Of a stretch of 50,729 bases of DNA, positions 24,858 to 33,786 are shown piece after piece. The DNA is from Pirellulales bacterium (GTDB lineage: Bacteria > Planctomycetota > Planctomycetia > Pirellulales > JAICIG01): the NCBI GenBank assembly GCA_035533075.1, contig DATLUO010000070.1, positions 1-50,729 of the forward strand, in the 5' to 3' direction. The position numbers were made by a program, and so were the translations under genes. Every line of letters starts with the position of its first letter. The stretch's first letter is position 1. Under the pieces are notes generated by a model that was not told the DNA's origin, ran no database searches, and saw only the letters and a list, made by a program, of their open reading frames with translations.

Positions 24858-25639
24858 TCAACCTTCGTTCGCCTAGAGAGATCGCCCTGATGCGCCGAGC
24901 GGGCTTGCTCGTTTGGCAGGCCCACCAGGCGGCCGGCGCGCTGGTGAAGCCGGGCGCCACCACGGCGGAGATCGACCTGGCCATCGAACGCCACTTCGCC
25001 GAGCACAACGCGGTTCCCTTGTTCAAGGGCGTGCAGGGCACGGTCCCCTTCCCGGCCGTGACCTGCATCTCGATCAACGAAGAGGTGGTCCACGGCATTC
25101 CCGGCCCGCGGCGTCTGGTCGAGGGCGACGTGGTGAGCATCGACACCGGCTGCAAGCTCGACGGCTGGTGCGGCGACGCGGCCGTGACCCGCGCGGTGGG
25201 CCAGGTACGGCCGGAAATGCGGCGGCTGCTCGACGTCACCAAGGGAACGCTCGATCTGGCGATCGACCTGATGAAGGTCAAAACGCGCTGGAGCCAGGTT
25301 GCGGCCGAAATGGAGCTGTACGTTCGCGACGCGGGTTTCTACGTGGTCGAGACGTTCGTCGGCCACGGCATCGGCCGCGAGATGCACGAAGAACCGCAAG
25401 TGCCCAACTTCTGCAGCAAACAGTTCCGCAAAAGCGGCGATTTCGACTTGCGGCCCGGCCTGGTGATCGCCATCGAACCGATGGTCAACATGGGCACGGG
25501 CAAGGTGAAGGGCATGCCCGACCATTGGACGCAGGTCACCAAAGACGGCAAGCCGAGCGCTCATTTCGAGCACACGGTGGCCATGACGAAGGAGGGCCCC
25601 GTCAAACTCACGGCGGGGCCGAATGGGGAAGACGTGTAG
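24854..25639 (+). CDS. map: Methionine aminopeptidase, type I
   Basis: 261 residues from GTG 24854, which overlaps the adk stop. The metal ligands are Asp97 (IDTGC), Asp108 (CGDAAV), His171 (GHGIG), Glu208 (AIEPM) and Glu239 (FEHT). It removes the initiator methionine from nascent proteins. It closes the operon; infA, rpmJ and the alpha operon genes do not follow, and the next gene is on the other strand. Confidence 0.96.
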   Translation: MINLRSPREIALMRRAGLLVWQAHQAAGALVKPGATTAEIDLAIERHFAEHNAVPLFKGVQGTVPFPAVTCISINEEVVHGIPGPRRLVEGDVVSIDTGCKLDGWCGDAAVTRAVGQVRPEMRRLLDVTKGTLDLAIDLMKVKTRWSQVAAEMELYVRDAGFYVVETFVGHGIGREMHEEPQVPNFCSKQFRKSGDFDLRPGLVIAIEPMVNMGTGKVKGMPDHWTQVTKDGKPSAHFEHTVAMTKEGPVKLTAGPNGEDV

Positions 25640-25839
25640 CCGCATGTAACTGGGCGTGCGCAGCGCCTGGCCGAGGCGCGGAGTTCAACCCGATCGCTCA
25701 CCGAAACGTCGCCGCCATTCCTCCAGCTCTTTCCGCAAGCGAGCCGGAGAGGAGCGGCAGGACGACGGTGTAGCGATAGGCGTGCCCGGCGAGCTCGTTG
25801 CGAGCCAAGCTTGGCAACCACAGATTTCCTGGCGGCTTG

Positions 25840-26073
25840 TCAACGAGCGCCGCCAGCCTTGGGTTTCGAGGGCGAACGGGTCTTTTTGCCACCTGCGCGA
25901 TTCACTTTTGGCCTCGGTTCGCGAATGATTTGCGCGTCCAGGAGGGCTTTGTAATCCTCCGATCGAACCACGAGTTGTTGCGGCGGACGCGTGTGAAATC
26001 CGATGCCTCGCCTTGCGAGGAATTCGATGGCGGCGCCGTATTCGTCGAAGTCTTCAAAGTCAATTACAGGCAT
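25840..26073 (-). CDS. Small hypothetical protein
   Basis: 77 residues from ATG 26073, with GGAAGG upstream. The N-terminal part (MPVIDFEDFDEYGAAIEFLA) is acidic and the C terminus is a basic, proline-rich tail (GGKKTRSPSKPKAGGAR). The family is not recognised. The spacing of charged and hydrophobic residues would suit a small nucleic-acid or partner-binding protein such as an antitoxin, but there is no partner gene. The flanks (25640-25839 and 26074-26350) hold nothing I can name. Confidence 0.45.
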   Translation of the reverse strand: MPVIDFEDFDEYGAAIEFLARRGIGFHTRPPQQLVVRSEDYKALLDAQIIREPRPKVNRAGGKKTRSPSKPKAGGAR

Positions 26074-26350
26074 GATTGAACCTTCCCAATGCAATCCTGC
26101 TCGTGTCCTCACGTAGCAACGCAGTTGCGGAACGGACCCATTACCTATTATCATCGCATTTTCGGCGGATGCAAGGCCACGGAGTTTCCGGCTACGGGCC
26201 CGGCTATAGATAGCCATGCCTCCGGCCCCAGGCCAGCCAGGCGTCTGTCATGTCAGCCACGTTCCCCTCTGCGTCTGGCGCGGCTGGATCCCGTGGCGGA
26301 ATCTGTCGTAAAACGATGATTGTTAGAACGAAGCTTCTCAGAAACGAGTT

Positions 26351-29300
26351 CTATCGATTAAACAAGAACGCCGGGCTGTTCAGCAATGCCCAGGCTAAAT
26401 CCTGGGCGCCGAGCAGGCGATACGCATCGGGCTGCTTGGCAGACTCGGCCGCGGCGCGCTGCAACTGGGCCAGCTCCGCGTCGATCGAGCGGAAGTAGTT
26501 CGCTAGCTCAGTCTTTTGCTCGGCCGTCCGCGTCTCGGCGGGCACCGCCAAGAGCGCGGCGATCGGCGCCGGCGGACCTTGCAAGCTCACGGGCCGCTTG
26601 GCACTGGTCACGGAAATACGGAAGCGGCCGATCGTGTGTTGCCCGCCGAACTGCTGCTCGAGGGTAAACGTTAGCAGCGTCCCTCCGGCGTTGACGAGGT
26701 CTTGCGTCGTTTCGAAGATCGCCGTGTGGGTCTCGCCAAACTTGGGCGAGACCGCCCAGCCGCTCGACCCTTGAGCGTTGCCGTCGACGGCCAACGTGGC
26801 CGGAAAGCCGTCCTGGGCGAAATCAGACTGGGCGCTTTGCAAAGTCAGCGGCTTCGCTTGGGCGGCGTCGCCGACCGGAGCCGCTGTGACCTTCAACTCA
26901 TTGAGCACCAGGTTGCCGTTGGGTGCCCGGCCCGGACCCTTGGCCGGCAAGCTGTCGTCGGGCAAAAGCTCGATGCGAACGGCCGTGACCGCCGGCAGAT
27001 CGGTCTGGGCGGTGATGTTGTAGGTGTCGGTCGGCGGATGGTTGCCCGTGACCAGCACCGAGTTGTCGGGCTGCCGCGTCAGCGTGGCGCCGCCGGCCGA
27101 GGCCAGCGAGGCCGGTTCCAGCACCACCCAGTTCACGGCCGTCTGGCTTTGTTCCCACTCCGCTTGCTTCTTGGGCAACAGGTCGCGTTCGTAGGCGGCC
27201 AGGGCCGCGGCGTGCTTTTCTTGCTCTTCTTTCTCAGCCCGAACGGCATCCAGCGCCGACGCCACTTCCTGTTCGCTGGGCGGCCGGCAGAGAATCGACA
27301 TGAAGATCTCTTCGATGACCTTGCGGTCGTCTTTCTCGCCCGCCACCAATTTGGTAATGCGGTTGTTCGGATCGCTGATGGCCCGCGCAATGGTCGGGCC
27401 GTTCACCAGATTCAAGGCCTGGCCCAGCATCACGCCGGTCGAGCGTTCGCACTCGCATGCGCTCTCGCGAGGCGGTTTGCCAAAAAGGTCCAAAAAGCCG
27501 TCTTCAAGCTGCACGCTGCTGTCGGGCAACTGCGTGGCCAGAAAGTTGGCCGGCACGCCCGGCAGCCGAATCTCGCTGCCGGTCGCACGGTGGATCGCAT
27601 CATACAGCGTCTCGGCCGGCAGACGGCGGGCCAGGGCGTGCGAATAATTCGTCTCGTCGTCCTGGTTCCACTCGTTGGTCGCCAACGAATGCTGATAGAC
27701 CCGCGACTTGCAAATCGTGCGAAACAGAGTCCGGGCGTCGAAGCCGCCGGCGATAAAGTCGTCGGTCAGCCGCTGCAACAGCTCGGGATTCGTCGGCGGA
27801 TTGCCTGCCCGAATGTCGTCCAGCGGTTCGATGATGCCCACGCCCAGCAAGTATCCCCAGATGCGGTTCACGTAGCTCTTGGCAAAGTAAGGATTCTCTT
27901 TGGCGGTGATCCAACGGGCAAGCTGCTCGCGTCGGGCGGCGTGGTCGGGCACCTGCCCCGCGTGCGTGTACGGGAAGAGTGGTGCGGAAACCTGCCCCGT
28001 GCGGACGTGCGTCACGTCGCCGCCCGCCTGGTCATACACCACCTCGACCAGCGGCAACGGTCGCTCCACGGCGGTGCCGCCGATGTTGCGGCCGGCGTAC
28101 TCCGGCGCCGGCTTGCGCCCGACCTGCGCGAAGTAGGCCGCCAGGTGATAATACTGGTCTTGCGTCCAACGCTCGAAGGGATGGTCGTGGCACTTGTTGC
28201 AGTTGAACCGCACGGCCAAGAAAAGCTGCGTCGTGTTCTCCATCACGTCGCCCGGCTCGCGCAGCACCTTGTAGTAGGCCGCCGGGGGATTGTCGAGCGT
28301 CGAGCCGCTGGCGGTCAGCACGCTGTAAACAAACTTGTCGTAGGGCATGTTGCTGGCCACCGCCTGCTCGATCCAATTGCGGAAGGCCCAGGCCCCCTCT
28401 TCGCCCAGGAACTTGCGGTTCACCTGCAGCAGGTCGGCCCATTTGTTGGTCCAGTTCTCGACAAACTCCGGGCTGCCGATCAGCCGATCGATCAGCTCGT
28501 CGCGCTTCGTCTTGGTGTCGCGCGTGTCGGCCAGAAACGCCCGCACTTGCTCGGCCGTGGGCGAAAGGCCCAACAGGTCGAGATCGACGCGGCGGAGAAA
28601 CTCAGCGTCGGTGCAGAGCTCGCTCGGCAGAATGCGCATGCTCTTGAGCTTGTCGTAGACCAACTCGTCGACGTGACTGTTGACCGGCGTGTCGCGCCAG
28701 GCGAATCCGCCGCGGTCGCCCATGACGATCACGGTGGTCGCCGCGTAGGCGCCTTCGTAGCGGGCCAGCATCGCCGCTTCGCCGCGGCGCGCGGCCGTGG
28801 CCAGGCCCTGCTTGTCGACTTCGATCTTTTCGGCCAGGCTGCTCTCGATAAACGCCTCGGCGGTCACGTCGCGCACCTGGCCGTCGCTGTAGGTGGCCAC
28901 GACCGCCATCTGCTGCCGCATGCCCGGCAAGGGAATCACCGAATTCTTGGGAAAGATGTCGATGCTGGCCACGCGTGGGCTGTCGAGATCGAGCTTCACG
29001 CCGTCGGCGATCCAGGCCCTGAGCAGCTCATAGTAGCGCTCGCCGCGGTGCGTGAGCACGCCGCCCACGTGCGGCACGGCGCCGGTCGGCTTGAGCAGCA
29101 TCAGGCTCTGATCGGGCGCCGCGCGGTTGAAGCGCCGGCCCGCCAGGTCGTCGGTCAAGGCCCGGTGGTCGAAGAGCGGATCGTAGCCCCGCAGCGACAG
29201 CTTAAAGCCGTTCTTGCCTTGGGCCGCGCCGTGGCACGTGCCCGCATTGCAGCCCAGCTTCGAGAGCGTCGGCTGCACATCGCGAACGAAGCTCACCGCA

Positions 29301-29680
29301 TAGGGCTGGCTTTGCCCGCTCACGGTCACGGGCACCACCACCGTTTGCCCGCTGAGCGAGAACTTCAGCTCGCCGACGCCATCGGCTTTGGGCCGCACCT
29401 GACCGGCCGGTGAAAGCGAAACGACCGCCTCGGGAACTTCGGGCTGCACCAACCGCGTGACATCGACCCGCTCGCCCGAATCGAGCTGGCCGGTGAGCAG
29501 CAACTGCCGATAGGCGTAAGGATACTTCAATTCGACCGAGGGCGGCGTGGCTTCAATCCGCACCAGCGAGCGGCCTTCCGGCAGTTTTTCCGGTGGTCGG
29601 CCGGCGGCTTCTTCAGCACGTGTCGTCGAGATGATGGCAAGATAAAGCACGCCCATCCACAAGATGCCGGATAATTTCAT
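26351..29680 (-). CDS. DUF1549/DUF1553 (PSCyt2-PSD1) secreted protein with discoidin-like insert
   Basis: 1109 residues from ATG 29680, chosen over 29701 because AAAGGA sits at the right distance. After the signal peptide (LWMGVLYLAIISTTRAEE) there is an Ig-like domain. A CNAGTCHG motif comes next, then DUF1549 with CNKCHDHPFERW (a CxxCH site) and DUF1553 (SYVNRIWGYLLGVGIIEP, CECERSTGVM). Near residues 880-1040 a beta-rich insert (TDTYNITAQTDLPAVTAVRI, NGNLVLNELKVTA) looks like the discoidin-type module of this family. The protein ends in the usual DLAWALLNSPAFLFNR. Location is outside the cytoplasmic membrane; the reaction is unknown. Confidence 0.88.
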   Translation of the reverse strand: MKLSGILWMGVLYLAIISTTRAEEAAGRPPEKLPEGRSLVRIEATPPSVELKYPYAYRQLLLTGQLDSGERVDVTRLVQPEVPEAVVSLSPAGQVRPKADGVGELKFSLSGQTVVVPVTVSGQSQPYAVSFVRDVQPTLSKLGCNAGTCHGAAQGKNGFKLSLRGYDPLFDHRALTDDLAGRRFNRAAPDQSLMLLKPTGAVPHVGGVLTHRGERYYELLRAWIADGVKLDLDSPRVASIDIFPKNSVIPLPGMRQQMAVVATYSDGQVRDVTAEAFIESSLAEKIEVDKQGLATAARRGEAAMLARYEGAYAATTVIVMGDRGGFAWRDTPVNSHVDELVYDKLKSMRILPSELCTDAEFLRRVDLDLLGLSPTAEQVRAFLADTRDTKTKRDELIDRLIGSPEFVENWTNKWADLLQVNRKFLGEEGAWAFRNWIEQAVASNMPYDKFVYSVLTASGSTLDNPPAAYYKVLREPGDVMENTTQLFLAVRFNCNKCHDHPFERWTQDQYYHLAAYFAQVGRKPAPEYAGRNIGGTAVERPLPLVEVVYDQAGGDVTHVRTGQVSAPLFPYTHAGQVPDHAARREQLARWITAKENPYFAKSYVNRIWGYLLGVGIIEPLDDIRAGNPPTNPELLQRLTDDFIAGGFDARTLFRTICKSRVYQHSLATNEWNQDDETNYSHALARRLPAETLYDAIHRATGSEIRLPGVPANFLATQLPDSSVQLEDGFLDLFGKPPRESACECERSTGVMLGQALNLVNGPTIARAISDPNNRITKLVAGEKDDRKVIEEIFMSILCRPPSEQEVASALDAVRAEKEEQEKHAAALAAYERDLLPKKQAEWEQSQTAVNWVVLEPASLASAGGATLTRQPDNSVLVTGNHPPTDTYNITAQTDLPAVTAVRIELLPDDSLPAKGPGRAPNGNLVLNELKVTAAPVGDAAQAKPLTLQSAQSDFAQDGFPATLAVDGNAQGSSGWAVSPKFGETHTAIFETTQDLVNAGGTLLTFTLEQQFGGQHTIGRFRISVTSAKRPVSLQGPPAPIAALLAVPAETRTAEQKTELANYFRSIDAELAQLQRAAAESAKQPDAYRLLGAQDLAWALLNSPAFLFNR

Positions 29681-29703
29681 CGTTTGGTCCTTTGAAGCCA
29701 TTA

Positions 29704-29741
29704 ACTAACCACTAACCACTAACCACCATCCACTAACCACT
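29704..29741. repeat. Heptad array, word CTAACCA
   Basis: Five to six units of seven bases between the stop of the WD40 gene and the second DUF1549 gene. On the coding strand it reads GTGGTTA, the same word as the array at 49019-49040. Confidence 0.88.
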
Positions 29742-31242
29742 ACTGCACCGCCGCGACCGTCGCGGGCGCGAGCGGCACGGGGACAAACTCTTTGACCATC
29801 ATGCCCGCTTCGGGATCGAAAAACCGCACTTTGCCGTCGAAGCCGCCGACCGCCAGCAGCTTGCCGTCGGGCCGCCAGGCCAACGAATAAACGGCACCGA
29901 ACTGGTCGGCAAACTTGCGGACCGTTTTGCCGTCGGCCTCGTTCAAGAGCCGCACTTCGCCCCTGCCGTCGCTTGAGGAGCCGATGGCCACCTTGGTCAT
30001 GTCGGGGCTGAATTCCGCCGCGAAGATGCGGCCCGACACCGGTTCGGCGTTGAATCGCGTAATGCGGTTGAAGTCGTCGCCGATCTGCCGGGCCCGCGTG
30101 CGATACATCTGGTAAATCTTCGGCACACCGTCCGATCCGCCGATCAGCAACTCGTCGCTTTTGGCGTTGCGGCGGACGACCATCAGCCCGCCCTTCAACG
30201 CGCCGGGGGTGATGCTGGTTATGTTGTCTTCGAAACGCTGCGTGGCCACGTCGGTGAGTTTCATCGAGCCGTCGCGGCTGACGGAAATGACGTGCGAGTT
30301 GTCGGTCGAGAAGCAGGTGTCGAGCACCCAGTCGCTATGGGCGCCTTGATAGAGCACTTGTTTGCCGGTGGCGGCGTCGATGGCCCGCAAGGTGTTGTCG
30401 CCGCAGCCGAAGGCCACTTTCGTGCCGTCCGACGACCAGCTCGCGCCGTAAACCGTGTCATACGTGACGGGCGTCGAAACGAGCAGCGCGCGTTTTTCAA
30501 TGTCCCAGATTTCCACTTCGCCGAAGCGGCCGGGCGAGCCGCCCGTCACCGCCAGCCGCTTGCCGTCGGGCGAAAAGCGGGCCGATTCGATCCGCTCCGA
30601 GATGCCGACCAGCCGCGCGGCCAGCTCGCTGCCGTCGGCCTTATGCAGCAGCACTTCGTGATAGCCCGACACGGCCAGCAGCGAGCCGTCGGGCGAAAAC
30701 TCCAGCGACGTGATCACCGGCGGCAGCGAATAGGTGGGCGGATGCTCCATATCGACCACCGTATCGGGCATCGAGGGAGTATCGTCGGCGGCCCCTTCCA
30801 TGACCCATTTTCGGATCAGCTCGACCTCTTCAGGCTTGAGCGGTTCTTGGCCTTTCGGCATTTCGGGCGGCTCATTGCCGTTGGGAACGATTTGGGCGAC
30901 GAGCGTGCTCTTGTCGGAGTTGCCGGGCACCAAGGCGGGCTCGCCGCTGTCGCCGCCTTTCTGCATATCGGCCACGGTCATCATCACGAATCCGCCCGAT
31001 CGCTTGGCCGGCTGATGGCAACCCTGGCAATGTTCCTGAAAGATCGGCCGGATCTGCTTGAAATAGCTGACCTTGGCATCGTCGGCCGACGCGATGTTGG
31101 CGAACACAAGCAGGGCAGGCACGGCCCACCAGAGAGGGTTCAGGGGGCCCAAGGGGCGCCCCGGTTCAGGTTTCAAGACGACTGTGTCGCGGCTTTGCCG
31201 AACAGACGCCGACGAACCGAATACCAACGAAACGCCGCGCAT
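29740..31242 (-). CDS. Cytochrome-like domain + WD40 repeat protein
   Basis: 500 residues. ATG 31242 follows AAAGGG. The signal peptide is unusually late (PLWWAVPALLVFANIASADD near 37-55). Then comes a planctomycete cytochrome C-like domain with CQGCH and an ELIRKWVMEGA end. About seven WD40 blades follow, with repeating S-P-D-G-xx-LAV patterns (LEFSPDGSLLAVSGYH, ARFSPDGKRLAVTGG, LAWRPDGKLLAVGGFDGKV). It is a partner of the upstream DUF1549/DUF1553 type proteins in many planctomycetes. Role unknown; probably a periplasmic haem protein with a propeller scaffold. Confidence 0.88.
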   Translation of the reverse strand: MRGVSLVFGSSASVRQSRDTVVLKPEPGRPLGPLNPLWWAVPALLVFANIASADDAKVSYFKQIRPIFQEHCQGCHQPAKRSGGFVMMTVADMQKGGDSGEPALVPGNSDKSTLVAQIVPNGNEPPEMPKGQEPLKPEEVELIRKWVMEGAADDTPSMPDTVVDMEHPPTYSLPPVITSLEFSPDGSLLAVSGYHEVLLHKADGSELAARLVGISERIESARFSPDGKRLAVTGGSPGRFGEVEIWDIEKRALLVSTPVTYDTVYGASWSSDGTKVAFGCGDNTLRAIDAATGKQVLYQGAHSDWVLDTCFSTDNSHVISVSRDGSMKLTDVATQRFEDNITSITPGALKGGLMVVRRNAKSDELLIGGSDGVPKIYQMYRTRARQIGDDFNRITRFNAEPVSGRIFAAEFSPDMTKVAIGSSSDGRGEVRLLNEADGKTVRKFADQFGAVYSLAWRPDGKLLAVGGFDGKVRFFDPEAGMMVKEFVPVPLAPATVAAVQ

Positions 31243-31417
31243 GCGGGCACCCTTTGGCTAGCAGTAAAATAAGGCGGGACCCAGAGTCATGCCTTGCTGG
31301 AAAGGTCGAGCAGACATGCCTCCGGGCAAACTCAGGCGGGGGCCGACGACCGTTGGCCATCGACCCAAACATCAATATAGGCAAAGCGTAGGCTGGCCGC
31401 AATCGGCGCAAAGAGAA

Positions 31418-31444
31418 AGGGACCAAGTCGGAAACTCGGTCCCT
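31418..31444 (-). terminator. Hairpin after the LEERIAP peptide gene
   Basis: On the minus strand AGGGACCGAGT pairs with ACTTGGTCCCT (one mismatch, 5-base loop) and is followed by TTCTCTTT. It lies 27 bases past the peptide stop, as expected for an intrinsic terminator. Confidence 0.55.
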
Positions 31445-31470
31445 TCCCTCTAACCCGCCTGCGTCTTGCG

Positions 31471-31686
31471 CTAGAGTAAGCCGGTCAGCGACGGCAGGCT
31501 TACGCTCACGCCGCTGAAGCTGACACTGTCATTGGCCATGACGCCCACGCTCACGCTGCCGAGACCCAGCGGCAGGCCCACCGCGACACCGTCGGTGCCG
31601 GCCACTCCCAGGCTAAAGCCGCTCACCCCGATGGTGCTCGGGGCAATCCGTTCCTCAAGCTGGTCGATTTCGAACTTCGTCGACAT
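31471..31686 (-). CDS. LEERIAP-motif small peptide
   Basis: 71 residues from ATG 31686, with GAGGAGGT upstream. The start MSTKFEIDQLEERIAPS is the short N-terminal motif seen on many planctomycete small or surface proteins. The rest is made of Gly, Val, Ser and Leu (GFSLGVAGTDGVAVGLPLGL, SVSFSGVSVSLPSLTGLL), with no Cys or Lys. It is a possible substrate-like leader/core peptide, or a surface peptide. It is divergent from a flavin halogenase-like gene 560 bases away. No function is known to me. Confidence 0.7.
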   Translation of the reverse strand: MSTKFEIDQLEERIAPSTIGVSGFSLGVAGTDGVAVGLPLGLGSVSVGVMANDSVSFSGVSVSLPSLTGLL

Positions 31687-32084
31687 GGTACATACCTCCT
31701 CGTATCCAAGATTACGTGTTCCTGTTGCCCTGTTCCGTTTGTTTGTCGCGGTCACGCCCCGCAACTCGTCGGGCAACGAAAAACTCTGCTTTGCAGGGAG
31801 CGTGCCGAAGTGTGGCCATATCGCCGTTCACACCGTGAAGGTGACTCTTTCTTTCCCCCACGAATCCAATCGCAGGGTGCAAAAGCTCGGTGGTTCCGCG
31901 CGGAACAGCAACGAATTGCGTCCGAGGGCACGTCTAAGACGATCGAATCAACCGTTGGCTGGTTCCTTGCGAATCAGGACCGGTCGCTGTTTGTCCAAGC
32001 GGATGTTGTCCACTCGCCCAGTCGTTGTCTGGACAACCGTTGTTGCGACGACATATACTGCCTCAAAGCAGTGAGGGTAGTAAT

Positions 32085-32166
32085 GGAGGCATTAGGCGAT
32101 GGGCATTAGGCTTTAGGCACGATTCTCTAATCGTAACCTAACGCCCAACGCCTATTGCCTAACGCC
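32085..32166. repeat. Inverted heptad array, word TAGGCNT
   Basis: The left arm has TAGGCGA, TGGGCAT, TAGGCTT and TAGGCAC. After about 14 bases the right arm has TAACCTA, ACGCCCA, ACGCCTA and TTGCCTA. The unit is seven bases and the arms are complementary. Confidence 0.85.
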
Positions 32167-32171
32167 TTGGT

Positions 32172-32211
32172 TGGTGGGCCGGCGCTCGCAAGCTCGCTGG
32201 TCCCACCCTAC
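32172..32211. repeat. Dispersed REP-like element, single arm (copy 3)
   Basis: A 40-bp right arm identical in pattern to those at 2269-2364 and 21587-21680, ending GGTCCCACCCTAC. No left arm is present. It stands 37 bases before the halogenase-like gene. Confidence 0.85.
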
Positions 32212-32247
32212 GTTTAATCCCGTCCAGCCACGAGCCTACGAACCAAT

Positions 32248-33507
32248 ATGGAGCCACTGCCGAAGGAAGTGCCCGCCATCGTGATTGGCGGCGGACCCGC
32301 GGGTTCGACCGCCAGCACTTTGCTGGCCCAGCAAGGGCACCGTGTGGTGCTGTTCGAGCGCGATCGTTTTCCCCGGTTCCACATCGGCGAGTCGCTCATC
32401 CCTGAAACGTACTGGGTGCTCCGGCGGCTGGGCATGCTGGAGAAGATGAAGCAAAGCCACTTCGTCAAGAAATACAGCGTGCAGTTCGTCAACGAGCGAG
32501 GAAGGCTTTCGGAGCCGTTCTACTTTGTCGAGCACAAGCCGCACGAGTGCTCGCAGACCTGGCAGGTGCTGCGCAGCGAGTTCGACAAGATGATGCTCGA
32601 CAATGCCCGCGAGCACGGCGTGTCGGTCTACGAGGGTGCCCGCGTGCTGGAAGTACTCTTCGAGGGCGAGCGGGCGGTGGGCGTGCGCGTTCAGCTTGAA
32701 GATGGGACCGAGCACACGTTGCGGTCGCAAGTGGTGATCGACGCCAGCGGGCAAAGCTCGATGATCATGAGCCGGCTGGGGCTGCGAGAGTGGGACGCGG
32801 CACTGAAGAAAGCGGCGCTCTGGACCTACTGGGAAGGCGCCTACCGCGATGGCGGCCGCGACGAAGGCGGCACGATCGTGCTGCGCACCGAAGGCAAGCA
32901 GGGCTGGTTCTGGTACATCCCGCTGCACAACAACATCGTCAGCGTGGGCGTGGTCGCGGGCCACCAATATCTGTTCAAAGACCGCGCCGATCGCGACCAT
33001 GAGACCATTTACAACGAAGAGGTTGCCCGCTGCCCCGGCTTGCAGCCGCGGCTGGCGGGAGCCAGGCGGACGGCCCCGTTCTACGCGGCCAAGGAATACT
33101 CTTATCGCTCGCGACAGGCGGCCGGCGACGGTTGGGTGCTGGTCGGCGACGCCTTCGGCTTTCTCGATCCGCTGTATTCGTCGGGCGTGTTGCTGGCGCT
33201 GAAATCGGGGGAGCTTGCGGCCGACGCCGTGGCCCAAGGGCTGGTCAAAGGCGACACTTCGGCCGCGCAGCTTGGCCGGTGGGAAGCGGAGTTCGTCCGC
33301 GGCATGGACCGCATGCGGCGGCTGGTCTGCGAGTTTTACGACGGCTTCAGCTTCGGGCGGTTCGTAAAACAGTATCCTCACCTCAAGGGCCATTTGACCG
33401 ACCTCTTGATCGGCGATCTCTTCAAAGACAGCGTCGATGAAGTCAACGGCCCCATGGACGCCGTGCGGGCGGAGATGCAATTGACCGCCGCGCCTTCTTC
33501 CTCCTGA
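32248..33507 (+). CDS. Flavin-dependent halogenase-like monooxygenase
   Basis: 419 residues. FAD-binding GGGPAG is at 14-19, with VVLFERDRFPRFHIGESLIP after it. The halogenase motif WxWxIP occurs as W220-F-W-Y-I-P225. A second motif, Fx.Px.SxG, occurs as FLDPLYSSG (305-313), and Lys75 in FVKKY sits where halogenases have the catalytic lysine. It should therefore use FADH2, oxygen and halide, although similar sequences also include geranylgeranyl-reductase-like and hydroxylating enzymes. The substrate is unknown. Its neighbours are a divergent small peptide gene and a decayed defence island, with no other biosynthetic genes. Confidence 0.75.
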   Translation: MEPLPKEVPAIVIGGGPAGSTASTLLAQQGHRVVLFERDRFPRFHIGESLIPETYWVLRRLGMLEKMKQSHFVKKYSVQFVNERGRLSEPFYFVEHKPHECSQTWQVLRSEFDKMMLDNAREHGVSVYEGARVLEVLFEGERAVGVRVQLEDGTEHTLRSQVVIDASGQSSMIMSRLGLREWDAALKKAALWTYWEGAYRDGGRDEGGTIVLRTEGKQGWFWYIPLHNNIVSVGVVAGHQYLFKDRADRDHETIYNEEVARCPGLQPRLAGARRTAPFYAAKEYSYRSRQAAGDGWVLVGDAFGFLDPLYSSGVLLALKSGELAADAVAQGLVKGDTSAAQLGRWEAEFVRGMDRMRRLVCEFYDGFSFGRFVKQYPHLKGHLTDLLIGDLFKDSVDEVNGPMDAVRAEMQLTAAPSSS

Positions 33508-33786
33508 CATGTCACGGGCGTTCGTTCGGAAGTGGCACATCGATTGGTTGCGGAAAACGCGAAGGCGCCTTCACGGCCATCCGACGATTGTCTTGGCCCC
33601 TCGCCGCCGTCTTGGCATTCACGATCGCCATGTGGGCGGGTGGAACGAAGCCCGAACGCCCACGGATATCGTTCGGTGCAGCCGTGACGATCCAGGTGCG
33701 GAGGACGGCCGCCTCCTTGGTCAACCCAGTCTTTGGGTGCCGGCCTGGCGGGTTCTTGTACGGCAGCTTCACATAGTCGGCGGTAA
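33508..33786. other. Junction between halogenase gene and DISARM remnant
   Basis: 279 bases with no recognisable gene. The helicase core of drmD, which should lie before 33787, is missing here. The open frames on both strands have no family resemblance I can name. The region probably records the deletion or recombination that removed the 5' two-thirds of drmD. Confidence 0.4.

Larger units (their letters stand above)
31687..32247. other. Divergent spacer with heptad and REP repeats
   Basis: No gene is seen in these 561 bases. Around 32013-32038 GTTGTCCA and TGGACAAC form an inverted pair of possible operator size. Inverted heptads follow at 32085-32166, then one REP arm at 32172-32211. Promoters for the peptide and halogenase genes must lie here, but no clear -35/-10 pair was found. 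Confidence 0.5.

Noticed and set aside
25698..25892. 64-residue minus-strand frame overlapping the small hypothetical gene
   Set aside because: Starts inside the end of the hypothetical gene, with no ribosome site or recognisable family.
26702..29413. 903-residue plus-strand open frame
   Set aside because: Antisense shadow of the second DUF1549/DUF1553 gene.
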